Of a stretch of DNA of 64,000 bases, positions 54,621 through 62,604 are shown piece after piece (the stretch's first letter is position 1; each line of letters starts with the position of its first letter). The stretch is from Confluentibacter flavum. Its GTDB lineage: Bacteria; Bacteroidota; Bacteroidia; Flavobacteriales; Flavobacteriaceae. The notes below the pieces were generated by a model, which did no database searches, was not told the DNA's origin, and saw only the letters and a program-made list of their open reading frames with translations. The stretch lies in NCBI RefSeq assembly GCF_002843175.1, contig NZ_PJEO01000056.1:62001-126000 (forward strand). Direction: 5' to 3'. The position numbers and the translations under genes were made by a program.

Positions 54621-55551
54621 CGTCTTCTTCAAATTTAGAATTACTACTCTTATTTACAAATGAATTATCGAATGAATTATCGTAGCTATCTCCTGCATCT
54701 TCATCCTGAAATTTGTAACTAAGCATTTTATTATAAAGTCTGGCCACTAAAGCATCCGACGCTTTGTTATGTTCATTTGGGCAAAATTCCATAATATCAA
54801 AACCTACAACATTTTTTTCAGCAAAAACTTGTTTTAAGAAATCCAGAGTTTCGTACCAAAACAAGCCTCCAGGTTGTGGGTTTCCACTATTTGGCATGAT
54901 GGAAATATCTAAAGCAGATACATCAAACGTAATAAAAACATTATCGGTCATTTGGTCTATAGCACTGTCCATCCAAGTATCATCCACAGCCATTTCATGG
55001 GCAAAATATGTTTTTTCCTCATCCATGAATGTTTTTTCCATAACATCCATAGAACGAATACCGACTTGAATTAAATTCGTTGTTTGACTGGCTTCGTAAG
55101 CTGCGCAAGCACTATTAAATGAAGACCCTTTATGGGTTTTATTTAAATTGGCATGGGCATCTAAATGTAAAACCGTTAAATTATTGAACGTTTCATTAAA
55201 AGCTCTGATAGTTCCAATGGATACGGAATGCTCACCACCAAAAATGGTTACGAACTTATTTCTTTTAATGTATTTTTTAGTGATTTCATGAACTGCTTTT
55301 ACCATAGCTTCAGTAGAGCTATTTTCTTTAACGGCATCTGCTAAAAATATACCTTGTTTATAAACTTCAGTAGCTGTTTCAATATCATAAAGCCCCATGT
55401 TTTCTGAAGCCTCTAAAAATGCTTCTGGGCCTTTACTTGCTCCACTTTGCGAAGCACCTGTTCCCTCATAAGGCACTGGTATTAATACTACTTTTGCGCT
55501 TTCTAATTTTGCGAATTCTTCTGGAATTCCCGCGTAGGTTTTAATTTTCAT
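54610..55551 (-). CDS. Ureohydrolase (agmatinase) homologue with altered metal site
   Basis: 313 residues. Fold markers: GGEHSVSIG with H108, TVLHLDAHANLNKTH with D131, H133 and N135, and TFDVSALDISIMP with D210, S212, followed by PQPGGLFWYET. Canonical agmatinases have DAHxD and DxDxxD here, so ligands at 135 and 212 are Asn and Ser. The remaining D131/H133/D210 set resembles a single-metal site as in the HDAC relatives. It may still be a guanidino or amide hydrolase with changed chemistry. It lies 6 bp after arginine decarboxylase. The C-terminus has an Asp/Ser/Asn-rich tail. Confidence 0.85.
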   Translation of the reverse strand: MKIKTYAGIPEEFAKLESAKVVLIPVPYEGTGASQSGASKGPEAFLEASENMGLYDIETATEVYKQGIFLADAVKENSSTEAMVKAVHEITKKYIKRNKFVTIFGGEHSVSIGTIRAFNETFNNLTVLHLDAHANLNKTHKGSSFNSACAAYEASQTTNLIQVGIRSMDVMEKTFMDEEKTYFAHEMAVDDTWMDSAIDQMTDNVFITFDVSALDISIMPNSGNPQPGGLFWYETLDFLKQVFAEKNVVGFDIMEFCPNEHNKASDALVARLYNKMLSYKFQDEDAGDSYDNSFDNSFVNKSSNSKFEEDDDY

Positions 55552-55557
55552 TGCTAA

Positions 55558-57027
55558 TTATTTTAATTTATTGGCTAATTGCATGTTACCATTAACAGAT
55601 GCCGCTAATACGTCGGTTTCATAAGTTTGGCTAACATCATAACCTAAAATTTTAAGTAAGTCTTCACTTTTTTGTTGTTCACTAAATAATTCTGTAGTTA
55701 AATTGCCATCTTCATCCCTATCAATCAAAATATGTTTTGGTGCAGGAATTAAACAGTGTTGTAATCCGCCAAAGCCACCTATGGTTTCTTGATAGGCGCC
55801 TGTATTAAAAAACCCAATATACAAAGGTTTTTCCCTATTATACTTTGGTAAATAAATAGCGTTCATGTGTTGTTCACTATTGTAATAATCATCACTATCA
55901 CAGGTTAAACCACCTAATAAAACGCGCTCGTAACTATCGTTCCATCTATTGACCGGCAGCATGACAAAACGTTTATTAATGGCCCATGTATCTGGCAACG
56001 TCGTAATAAAAGAGGAATTAATCATGTTCCACTTTTCCCTATCATTTTGTTGTTTTTGGTAAAGCACTTCATATATGGCACCACCACTTTCACCTACTGT
56101 AAAACTACCAAATTCAGTAAAAATATTTGGCACTTCTACTTCTTCTTCCTCACACATTAATTTTATTTGGTTGATAATTTCATCAACCATGTATTGATAA
56201 TCAAAATCGAATGCCAACGAGTTTTTAATAGGGAAACCGCCGCCAATATTTAAACTGTCCAACGTCGGACAAATGCGTTTCAAACTTGTATAAACCTTTA
56301 AACATTTTAGTAATTCGTTCCAATAATAGGCATTATCCCTAATACCTGTATTGATAAAGAAATGAAGCATTTTAAGTTTTACCCTTTTGTTTTCTTTTAT
56401 CTGAGACCTGTAAAAAGGCACGATATTTTTGTATCCAATACCTAAACGTGAGGTATAAAACTCAAATTTTGGTTCTTCTTCTGAAGCGATTCGAATGCCT
56501 ATATTAAAGCGTCCTTTGATCTCCTTGGAAAGTAAATCAATTTCTTCGTAATTATCAATAATGGGAATACAGTTTTTGTGGCCGCCGTTTATTAATTTAG
56601 CAATGTTTGTAACATATTGCTCCCTTTTAAAGCCATTGCTAATCACATAAGTTTTATCGGTAATCTTTCCTTCTTTCTTTAAATTCTGAACTATATCAAT
56701 ATCAAAAGCCGATGATGTTTCAATATGGATATCATTTTTTAAGGCTTCATTTAAAACATGTTTAAAATGAGAACTTTTTGTACAGTAGCAATAATTGTAT
56801 TTCCCTTTATAATGGTGCTTTTTTAAGGCACTGGCAAACCATGATTTTGCTCTATTTATATTGTTCGAAATTTGCGGCAAATAGGTAAACTTTAACGGCG
56901 TTCCGTAGTCTTCTACCAACTGCATTAAGTCAATGCCGTGAAATTGTAAATTTTTATCTTCTAGTTTAAATTCTTCTTGTGGAAAATAAAATGATTGATT
57001 TATTAGATCTATATACTTAGTATTCAT
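55558..57027 (-). CDS. speA: Arginine decarboxylase, PLP-dependent fold III
   Basis: 489 residues, shorter than the ~630-residue E. coli biosynthetic enzyme but typical of Bacteroidota. PLP lysine K84 lies in YCTKSSHF; a glycine-rich phosphate loop SLNIGGGFPIKN near 255; EFGSFTVGESGG near 310; and the second-subunit cysteine motif LGGLTCDSDD (about 390). A C-terminal cap contains GFFNTGAYQETIGGFGG. It converts arginine to agmatine, the entry to polyamine synthesis. First gene of the polyamine operon, with a long 331-bp leader region upstream. Confidence 0.93.
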   Translation of the reverse strand: MNTKYIDLINQSFYFPQEEFKLEDKNLQFHGIDLMQLVEDYGTPLKFTYLPQISNNINRAKSWFASALKKHHYKGKYNYCYCTKSSHFKHVLNEALKNDIHIETSSAFDIDIVQNLKKEGKITDKTYVISNGFKREQYVTNIAKLINGGHKNCIPIIDNYEEIDLLSKEIKGRFNIGIRIASEEEPKFEFYTSRLGIGYKNIVPFYRSQIKENKRVKLKMLHFFINTGIRDNAYYWNELLKCLKVYTSLKRICPTLDSLNIGGGFPIKNSLAFDFDYQYMVDEIINQIKLMCEEEEVEVPNIFTEFGSFTVGESGGAIYEVLYQKQQNDREKWNMINSSFITTLPDTWAINKRFVMLPVNRWNDSYERVLLGGLTCDSDDYYNSEQHMNAIYLPKYNREKPLYIGFFNTGAYQETIGGFGGLQHCLIPAPKHILIDRDEDGNLTTELFSEQQKSEDLLKILGYDVSQTYETDVLAASVNGNMQLANKLK

Positions 57028-57358
57028 CCGTTTTTTCGATATAATAGATTTATATTAATTTTTTAAAGTTATGAAACATATGTTTCTAATCAAATAATAT
57101 TTTCTATTTATCAAATTTGAATCTGACTTTGGGTCGTAGGAATAAAGGCATATTTATGTTGGCTACCAACAATAGAATATACAGAAGTCAGCTTTAAATT
57201 TCGGTTACTTTCCCTGTAAGCAGCCTTTGAAAACAACTTCTTAATTTCCAAAAGCCCGAAGATACAAACACGTTTCAATTTGTTCAGCATTTACTTTACA
57301 AATGAAATACATTTTTTTTTATTTCATTTAAAAAAATGTTATTTTTTATCATCTTTAT
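57028..57358. other. Gene-free region upstream of the polyamine operon
   Basis: 331 AT-rich bases between the rluB stop and the speA start, both on the minus strand. It should hold the speA promoter and perhaps a regulatory leader. No terminator hairpin, riboswitch or promoter consensus was convincing; there is a T-rich stretch near 57313-57321. Confidence 0.45.
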
Positions 57359-58231
57359 TTAAAGCATTTTGAGGGTGTTTAACTCTTGCTCGGTTAGGTG
57401 TTTCCAATGCCCACGAGGTAGGTCTTTTTTGGTAAGATGCCCAATAGCAACACAGTCTAAACTCACAATCTCATATTTTAAGTAATCAAATATGGATCGT
57501 ATAATCGTATTACCTGTATTTTTTATTTTTAAGCCTATTTCATTTTTTGAAGCACCATCAATATAGCTGATTTCTTCAACTGCTATCAGTTTTCCTTCAA
57601 TTTTAAAACCAGCTTGAATCTTTTTTAAATCTTCAAGCTTTAAATTTTTATCAAGTTCGATATGAAATAATCTAGCAATCCCATTTTTGGAATTTGTAAA
57701 TTTTTCTACGATAGCATCATCATTGGTGAACAATAACAAGCCTAATGAGTTCCTGCCCAAACGTCCGATGGGTTTAATACGTGATGTTGTGGCATTGGCA
57801 ACCAAATCCATAACAGTTCTTCCTTTGCCTTCACTGGTTGTGGTGGCAAATCCTTTTGGTTTATTAAGCAAAACATAGGCTTTTTTTTCTGGATTTACAC
57901 GTGCGCCATCGTATTTAACCTCATCATCAAGCTTTACTTTATAACCCATTTCTGTGATCACCTTGCCGTTAACAGTTACCAAACCTGTAGCAATGTGCAC
58001 GTCGGCTTCCCTTCTGGAACAAATACCAGAATTCGCAATATATTTATTTAAACGAATTTCATTCGGGTTCGATTTATGGACCGATGTAGCCTTAGTTGGG
58101 CTAGATGGTTTTGTGTAGCCTCCTTGATTTTTTAAAGGCGCGTTGCCTCTTGAATAACTACTTTTGCGACTAGATTCACCTCCTCTTCCCGAAATTTTCC
58201 CATTGCCTTTATCGCCTTGATGCCTACTCAT
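57359..58231 (-). CDS. rluB: 23S/16S rRNA pseudouridine synthase of the RluB/RsuA family
   Basis: 290 residues. A basic, glycine/serine-rich disordered leader (1-60) precedes an S4 domain (IRLNKYIANSGICSRREADVHIATGLVTVNG, about 60-90) and the catalytic core with LLNKPKGFATTTSEGKGRTVMDLV and PIGRLGRNSLGLLLFTNDD (catalytic Asp not in RLD form; GRLGRNS variant). The family modifies uridine 2605 in 23S rRNA or 516 in 16S rRNA. The missing Asp in GRLD (Asn-Ser here) is odd; the family's GRLDxxTxGLLL is changed to GRLGRNSLGLLL, so activity is uncertain. Confidence 0.85.
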   Translation of the reverse strand: MSRHQGDKGNGKISGRGGESSRKSSYSRGNAPLKNQGGYTKPSSPTKATSVHKSNPNEIRLNKYIANSGICSRREADVHIATGLVTVNGKVITEMGYKVKLDDEVKYDGARVNPEKKAYVLLNKPKGFATTTSEGKGRTVMDLVANATTSRIKPIGRLGRNSLGLLLFTNDDAIVEKFTNSKNGIARLFHIELDKNLKLEDLKKIQAGFKIEGKLIAVEEISYIDGASKNEIGLKIKNTGNTIIRSIFDYLKYEIVSLDCVAIGHLTKKDLPRGHWKHLTEQELNTLKML

Positions 58232-58319
58232 AACTTAATTATTTTTTGCAAAGATATGTTTAAATTTATGATTGACGATTTTTTGGATTGATGATTTGTT
58301 ACATGAAAAAACACTCTTC

Positions 58320-59222
58320 TTATATATGTTTTAAAATCACATTTACATCTATTAATAAAATACTTAAAACGCCCGAAAGAATAATAAGTTTTAAGATGTT
58401 ATGAAGTATTAAATAATGCATTTTAGTTTTAGATTTCCATACAAACAGTATAAAAAACAACAACAAAATAAGGCTTAAATAAAAGTAAATATCCATACGT
58501 CCCACTTCAAAATTATACAATAAAAGATATATTGGAATTAACGTTAACCATGTTAAAATAGTCAGCATTATTTTTGATGCTTTTTCACCATACACAATTG
58601 GTATAGTTTGGTAACCAAGTGCCAAATCCCCTTTTATATTTTCCAAATCCTTGGTCAACTCCCTCATAGAAATGATTAAAAACAAGAACATGGCATGCAC
58701 GAAAATAACAGGTTCAAAATTTTTATAGTAAATAAATATAATAAAAAAGGGCGTAATCGTTAAAATAGCCGATGTGATATTACCTATAAAAGGCATTTTT
58801 TTCAATTTGTGTGAATAAAACCAAATACCAAAAATATAGCCCGAAAAGAAAATCACGGCATTAAAAGACACGTAGCTTGCCATAACCGCAGCCATAAAAT
58901 TCAATACAAAATATAGCGATAATTTTGTGTTTTGGCTCACCAACCTGTCAATCATGGATTTATGTGGCCTATTGATCAAATCCTTTTCCGAATCGTAAAA
59001 ATTATTGATGATATACCCTCCGGCTATAGTGGCAGCCGATGCCAAAACCAACATTAATAAATTAACATCAAAAACAACTTGGCGGACTGGCTTATCGTGT
59101 GCAAAAATGTAAATAGATGTAACATATTGAGCCACAACAACCACAAGTATATTGTAACCTCTTACCACAGAAAACATACTAAAAAATTTAAGTAGAATAT
59201 GTTTCTGTCTTCGGCTTAGCAT
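58320..59222 (-). CDS. UbiA-family prenyltransferase, geranylgeranylglycerol-phosphate type
   Basis: 300 residues with about eight or nine transmembrane helices. First aspartate-rich motif NNFYDSEKDLINRPHK (about 68-83, NxxxDxxxD); second DLENIKGDLALGYQTIP (about 195-211). Between them are hydrophobic helices with FPISFSG-type linkers. Relatives in Bacteroidota are annotated geranylgeranylglycerol-phosphate geranylgeranyltransferase, yet these bacteria do not make archaeal lipids, so the acceptor may be a quinone or heme precursor. It is 48 bp downstream of the mevalonate kinase gene. Confidence 0.85.
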   Translation of the reverse strand: MLSRRQKHILLKFFSMFSVVRGYNILVVVVAQYVTSIYIFAHDKPVRQVVFDVNLLMLVLASAATIAGGYIINNFYDSEKDLINRPHKSMIDRLVSQNTKLSLYFVLNFMAAVMASYVSFNAVIFFSGYIFGIWFYSHKLKKMPFIGNITSAILTITPFFIIFIYYKNFEPVIFVHAMFLFLIISMRELTKDLENIKGDLALGYQTIPIVYGEKASKIMLTILTWLTLIPIYLLLYNFEVGRMDIYFYLSLILLLFFILFVWKSKTKMHYLILHNILKLIILSGVLSILLIDVNVILKHI

Positions 59223-59240
59223 AAGAAAAATTTAAATATA

Positions 59241-59266
59241 CCCTTCGACTGCGCTCAGGGTGACAG
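59241..59266. repeat. Short dispersed repeat
   Basis: cccttcgact-gcgctcaggg followed by tgacag. A small outer stem (ccct/aggg) closes it. It sits just after the mevalonate kinase stop codon and matches the repeat family with gacag tails elsewhere in the window. Confidence 0.55.
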
Positions 59267-59270
59267 AAGT

Positions 59271-60200
59271 TTAGAAGTTGTAAACGACCTCTAATTTATA
59301 ATCTTTAAGGACTTGTTTCGCTTTATCTATATCTTCAGTAAAACCAAGTATATAACCACCGCCGCCAGAACCGCAAAGTTTTAAATAGTAGTCATTGGTC
59401 TTAATACCTTTTTCCCAAAGCTCATGAAATTCCAGTGGAATCATCGGTTTAAAATGGTTGATAACCACTTTTGATAATCGTTTTGTGTTTTTAAATAACG
59501 ATTTTATATCCCCTTTTAAAAAATCATCAACACAGGCATCCGTATGTTTTATAAATTGGTCTTTTAGCATGTTACGGAATCCTTCTTGTTTCATATTTTC
59601 CATAAAAATACTTACCATTGGGGCAGTTTCCCCTATTATGCCACTATCTAATAAAAATACAGCATTTTTACCTTCGCTTTTTTGCGAAGGAATACCTGTA
59701 GCTTCAATATTATTTTGAGAATTTATAAGTATAGGAATGCTTAAATAACTATTTAAAGGATCTAAACCGGAAGATTTTCCATGAAAAAAAGATTCCATAG
59801 CCGAAAAAATGGCTTTAAGTGTCAATAGTTTTTCACGAGTTAAATTCTCTAAAACAGTGATCTTATTACTAGCATATTTATCGTAAATGGCAGCTACCAA
59901 AGCGCCACTACTACCAACGCCATACCCTTGCGGAATCGAGGAATCAAAATACATTCCTTTATTAACATCTTGCCGAAGTTGTTCAATATCAAATTCCACC
60001 AACCCAGAATCCATAGTCTCTAAGTAACCAACAAAACGTTTTAAACTTTCATTGGATTTTATGGCAATTTCTGAAGGATGCTCGTCTACTTTTAAAGCCC
60101 CATTATAAAAATTATAAGGAATTGATAAGCCTTTGGAATCTTTAATGATTCCATATTCTCCAAAGAGTAGAATTTTCGAGTAAAATAAAGGTCCCTTCAT
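59271..60200 (-). CDS. Mevalonate kinase (GHMP family)
   Basis: 309 residues. GHMP motifs: SKILLFGEYGIIKDS (about 8-22), ATP-binding SIPQGYGVGSSGALVAAI (about 88-105) and the C-terminal KLCGSGGGGYILGFTED (about 276-292). It phosphorylates mevalonate in isoprenoid synthesis; a phosphomevalonate kinase role is also possible by sequence alone. It is part of the mvaD-mvk-ubiA run on the minus strand. Upstream, an ataacat/atgttat inverted repeat (60332-60356) lies in the 196-bp gap before mvaD. Confidence 0.88.
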   Translation of the reverse strand: MKGPLFYSKILLFGEYGIIKDSKGLSIPYNFYNGALKVDEHPSEIAIKSNESLKRFVGYLETMDSGLVEFDIEQLRQDVNKGMYFDSSIPQGYGVGSSGALVAAIYDKYASNKITVLENLTREKLLTLKAIFSAMESFFHGKSSGLDPLNSYLSIPILINSQNNIEATGIPSQKSEGKNAVFLLDSGIIGETAPMVSIFMENMKQEGFRNMLKDQFIKHTDACVDDFLKGDIKSLFKNTKRLSKVVINHFKPMIPLEFHELWEKGIKTNDYYLKLCGSGGGGYILGFTEDIDKAKQVLKDYKLEVVYNF

Positions 60201-60396
60201 AAATTAATTAATAATATGCAATGAATAATCTACAATTATTTCGTTTTAATACTTTAATATCTATCTGAATACTAAGATACTCCGAATTATTTAAATATCC
60301 TGTTTCTCATAATAAATCTCGAGGCAAAGATATAACATTTGGTTTTGCTATGTTATCTTTATTAAGTAAACAATTAACACTAATCCATTTAATCAT

Positions 60397-61500
60397 TCAT
60401 CGAAATTCTACTTGCCTAGCTCCTAAACCAATTTTATCGGCAATATATTGTCCATTCTCGATATACGCAACTAACTCATTATTAATAAATTCAAGAATCC
60501 GTGCATGTTCATTTTCTGGGTACAACACATGTACATTGGCGCCAGCATCTAAAGTAAACCCTACGTGCAGTCCGGTTTCTTTTCTAAACGACCATATTTT
60601 ATTAATAATTTCAAGTGTATTAGGTTTCATTAAAATAAAATACGGCATGCTGGTCATCATCATGGCATGCAATGTTAGTGCTTCACTTTCAACAATGGCT
60701 ATAAATGCATTTAAATCTCCAGACTCTAAAATGCCCATTAACGTATTTAGATTATTATGGGCTTGTTTGAACCGTTCTTGAGCAAATGGATGGTTGTGCA
60801 TTAAATTATGTCCCACAGTGCTGCTTACTTGCTTTTCTCCTTTATCAACCAGCAAAATAGTATCTTGGTAATTCCTGAAATTCTCATGGACTTTGTAAGG
60901 ATATTTTACACCGAACAAATCACTACTTCCTTCAATGTTGCCGTGTTTTCCCCAAACCACCAAATCACCTTCTATGCTTCTACAGGCACTTCCTGAGCCC
61001 AATCGTGCCAAAAATGAGGCTTTATTGTTAAAATAGGTTTGCTCCATATCGCCAACCAACTGCTTTTCCATGCTCATTAAGCACAATGCCAAAGCACTCA
61101 TACCAGATGCGGAGGACGCTATGCCAGAGCTGTGTGGAAAGGTATTGGTCGTTTCAATTTTAAAATGGTAATCTTTTAAGAAAGACAAATAAAGCTCTAT
61201 CCGTTTGAAAAATGTTTCGATTTTTGGTTTAAAATCGTCTTTCGGTTTGTTATCTAAAAACACGTCAAATGAAAACACATTGGTATTTTCCTTTTTATAA
61301 AAATGTAATGTCGTAATGGTTTTACAATTGGTTAACGTGAAACTTATGGAAGGATTTTCTGGAATTTGGTCTTTCTTCTTTCCCCAATATTTTACCAAAG
61401 CAATATTGCTAGGCGATTCCCAAGTAACTTTACCGCTTTCAAGGGTTTTGGCATCGTCCTTATAGCTATCTGGATTAGGAATGAATTGTTGTTCGGTCAT
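60397..61500 (-). CDS. mvaD: Diphosphomevalonate decarboxylase
   Basis: 367 residues. SPSNIALVKYWGKKKD (about 30-45), FPHSSGIASSASGMSALALC (about 118-137), and ARLGSGSACRSIEGDLVVWGKH (about 158-179) with the catalytic Arg/Ser. The end DAGANVHVLY supplies the conserved aspartate. It makes isopentenyl diphosphate with ATP-dependent decarboxylation. Its start adjoins the DUF1697 stop directly, a compact operon. Together with mevalonate kinase it shows the mevalonate, not the MEP, pathway is used. Confidence 0.95.
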   Translation of the reverse strand: MTEQQFIPNPDSYKDDAKTLESGKVTWESPSNIALVKYWGKKKDQIPENPSISFTLTNCKTITTLHFYKKENTNVFSFDVFLDNKPKDDFKPKIETFFKRIELYLSFLKDYHFKIETTNTFPHSSGIASSASGMSALALCLMSMEKQLVGDMEQTYFNNKASFLARLGSGSACRSIEGDLVVWGKHGNIEGSSDLFGVKYPYKVHENFRNYQDTILLVDKGEKQVSSTVGHNLMHNHPFAQERFKQAHNNLNTLMGILESGDLNAFIAIVESEALTLHAMMMTSMPYFILMKPNTLEIINKIWSFRKETGLHVGFTLDAGANVHVLYPENEHARILEFINNELVAYIENGQYIADKIGLGARQVEFR

Positions 61501-62037
61501 TTAATCAATTTCTCCTGACAAAGATAATAACTTTACCATTGTGTTGTAATTTCTTGAGGTTCCTATCACATTTAACTTTCGCTCAAACGTATTCATGTTG
61601 AATTTTGATTGCCCATAGCCTGTTGAACAATAAAAATAAAGAGCGTCTTTTTTGATGATGATTTCCTCATTTTCATAGGTAAGTTGTTGAACTTCCTTAA
61701 CCAATGGCGTATCGGGAATTTTACTTAAGATAACAAAAAAGCTTTTCTCCATTTTGTCTTTTGGAAACGGACAGTCATTTAAAATAGTTTGTAATTCATT
61801 TGGTGTTTTTATAATCACGAAAACCTCAAATCCAAAATAATCCAAAATGCTTTTTTTAATGGTTTCCTCTAATTCGTGAGCTTCTTCTTGAGATTTAAAG
61901 ATAACGTTACCACTTTGTATATAGGTTTGAACTTGTTTAAGCCCCGATGTTGTGAGTAATTCACGTAATGTTGCCATGGGCACTTTTTTATGTCCACCCA
62001 CGTTAATACCCCGTAAAAGTGCGATGTATGTTTTCAT
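61501..62037 (-). CDS. DUF1697 protein
   Basis: 178 residues. Family start MKTYIALLRGINVGGHKKVPMATLRELL is unmistakable. Then VQTYIQSGNVIFKS and a C-terminal FERKLNVIGTSRNYNTMVKLLSL. DUF1697 is a small alpha/beta family with no proven function, often next to metabolic genes. It ends where mvaD begins. Its start is followed on the upstream side by the DUF559 relic repeat at 62046. Confidence 0.9.
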   Translation of the reverse strand: MKTYIALLRGINVGGHKKVPMATLRELLTTSGLKQVQTYIQSGNVIFKSQEEAHELEETIKKSILDYFGFEVFVIIKTPNELQTILNDCPFPKDKMEKSFFVILSKIPDTPLVKEVQQLTYENEEIIIKKDALYFYCSTGYGQSKFNMNTFERKLNVIGTSRNYNTMVKLLSLSGEID

Positions 62038-62045
62038 TTTTAAAC

Positions 62046-62115
62046 TTCCCTCCTAAAAAGGAGGGATTGAGGGAGGTGTAAAATCATTCTCTTCAAATTT
62101 AAAAATATAATCTTT
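62046..62115 (-). pseudogene. Relic of a second DUF559 C-terminus within a repeat
   Basis: These 70 bp align without gaps to 62140-62209, with 8 mismatches. On the minus strand they read in frame as KDYIFKFEENDFTPPSIPPF and then a stop, parallel to the intact gene's ending. The half-motif plus C-rich hairpin (cctcc/ggagg) forms the last part. No upstream DUF559 coding sequence remains, so a second copy has been lost or the tail was duplicated with the repeat. Confidence 0.75.
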
Positions 62116-62146
62116 GCATGAGTATATCCATATTTGGGTTTCCCTC

Positions 62147-62545
62147 CTAACAAGGAGTGACTGAGGGAGGTGTACCACCATTCTCTTCAAATCTAAAAAT
62201 ATAATCTTCAATCGCCCTTAAAACATTATCCATATCATTCATAATTTGATAATCCGAAAATCTCAAAACATGAATTCCTAACGCATTTAAGCGATTAGTT
62301 TTCTTTACATCTTTCTCAAAAACTTCCAAGATTTCATGAGAATAACCATCACATTCAATAGCTAATTGTAGTTGGTTACAAAAGAAATCTACAATGTATT
62401 CATCAATAGGCTTTTGTCTGTGAAAATCATAATTGTGCATTAGATTTCTTCTCAAAAAAGTCCATAATTTAATTTCAGACTTTGTTGAATTATTATGCAG
62501 TTGCCTTGCTAGTTCTTTAAGTTTTGGATTGTAATATATTTTCAT
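62147..62545 (-). CDS. DUF559 endonuclease-like protein (Vsr/restriction-endonuclease fold)
   Basis: 132 residues. NNSTKSEIKLWTFLRR (18-33, catalytic Glu), HNYDFHRQKPIDEYIVDFFC (Asp), LAIECDGYSHE (ExDG) and GIHVLRFSDYQIMNDMDNVLRAIEDYI. This is the Vsr/PD-(D/E)xK-like nuclease domain. It starts after an ATG preceded by A/T-rich sequence. The C-terminal residues TPPSVTPC come from the dispersed repeat at 62140-62209, and another repeat copy lies upstream at 62572-62601. Such genes look mobile or repeat-linked; their DNA target is unknown. Confidence 0.88.
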   Translation of the reverse strand: MKIYYNPKLKELARQLHNNSTKSEIKLWTFLRRNLMHNYDFHRQKPIDEYIVDFFCNQLQLAIECDGYSHEILEVFEKDVKKTNRLNALGIHVLRFSDYQIMNDMDNVLRAIEDYIFRFEENGGTPPSVTPC

Positions 62546-62571
62546 TTTTAAACAACTAATTTATAAAAACA

Positions 62572-62601
62572 CACCCCTTAATCCCCTCTTATTAGAGGGG
62601 A
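62572..62601. repeat. C-rich half-motif plus hairpin, upstream flank of DUF559
   Basis: cacccc-ttaat-cccctct, four bases, agagggg. The same architecture as at 20078-20104; inverted relative to the copies at 62046 and 62140. Confidence 0.7.
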
Positions 62602-62604
62602 GAC

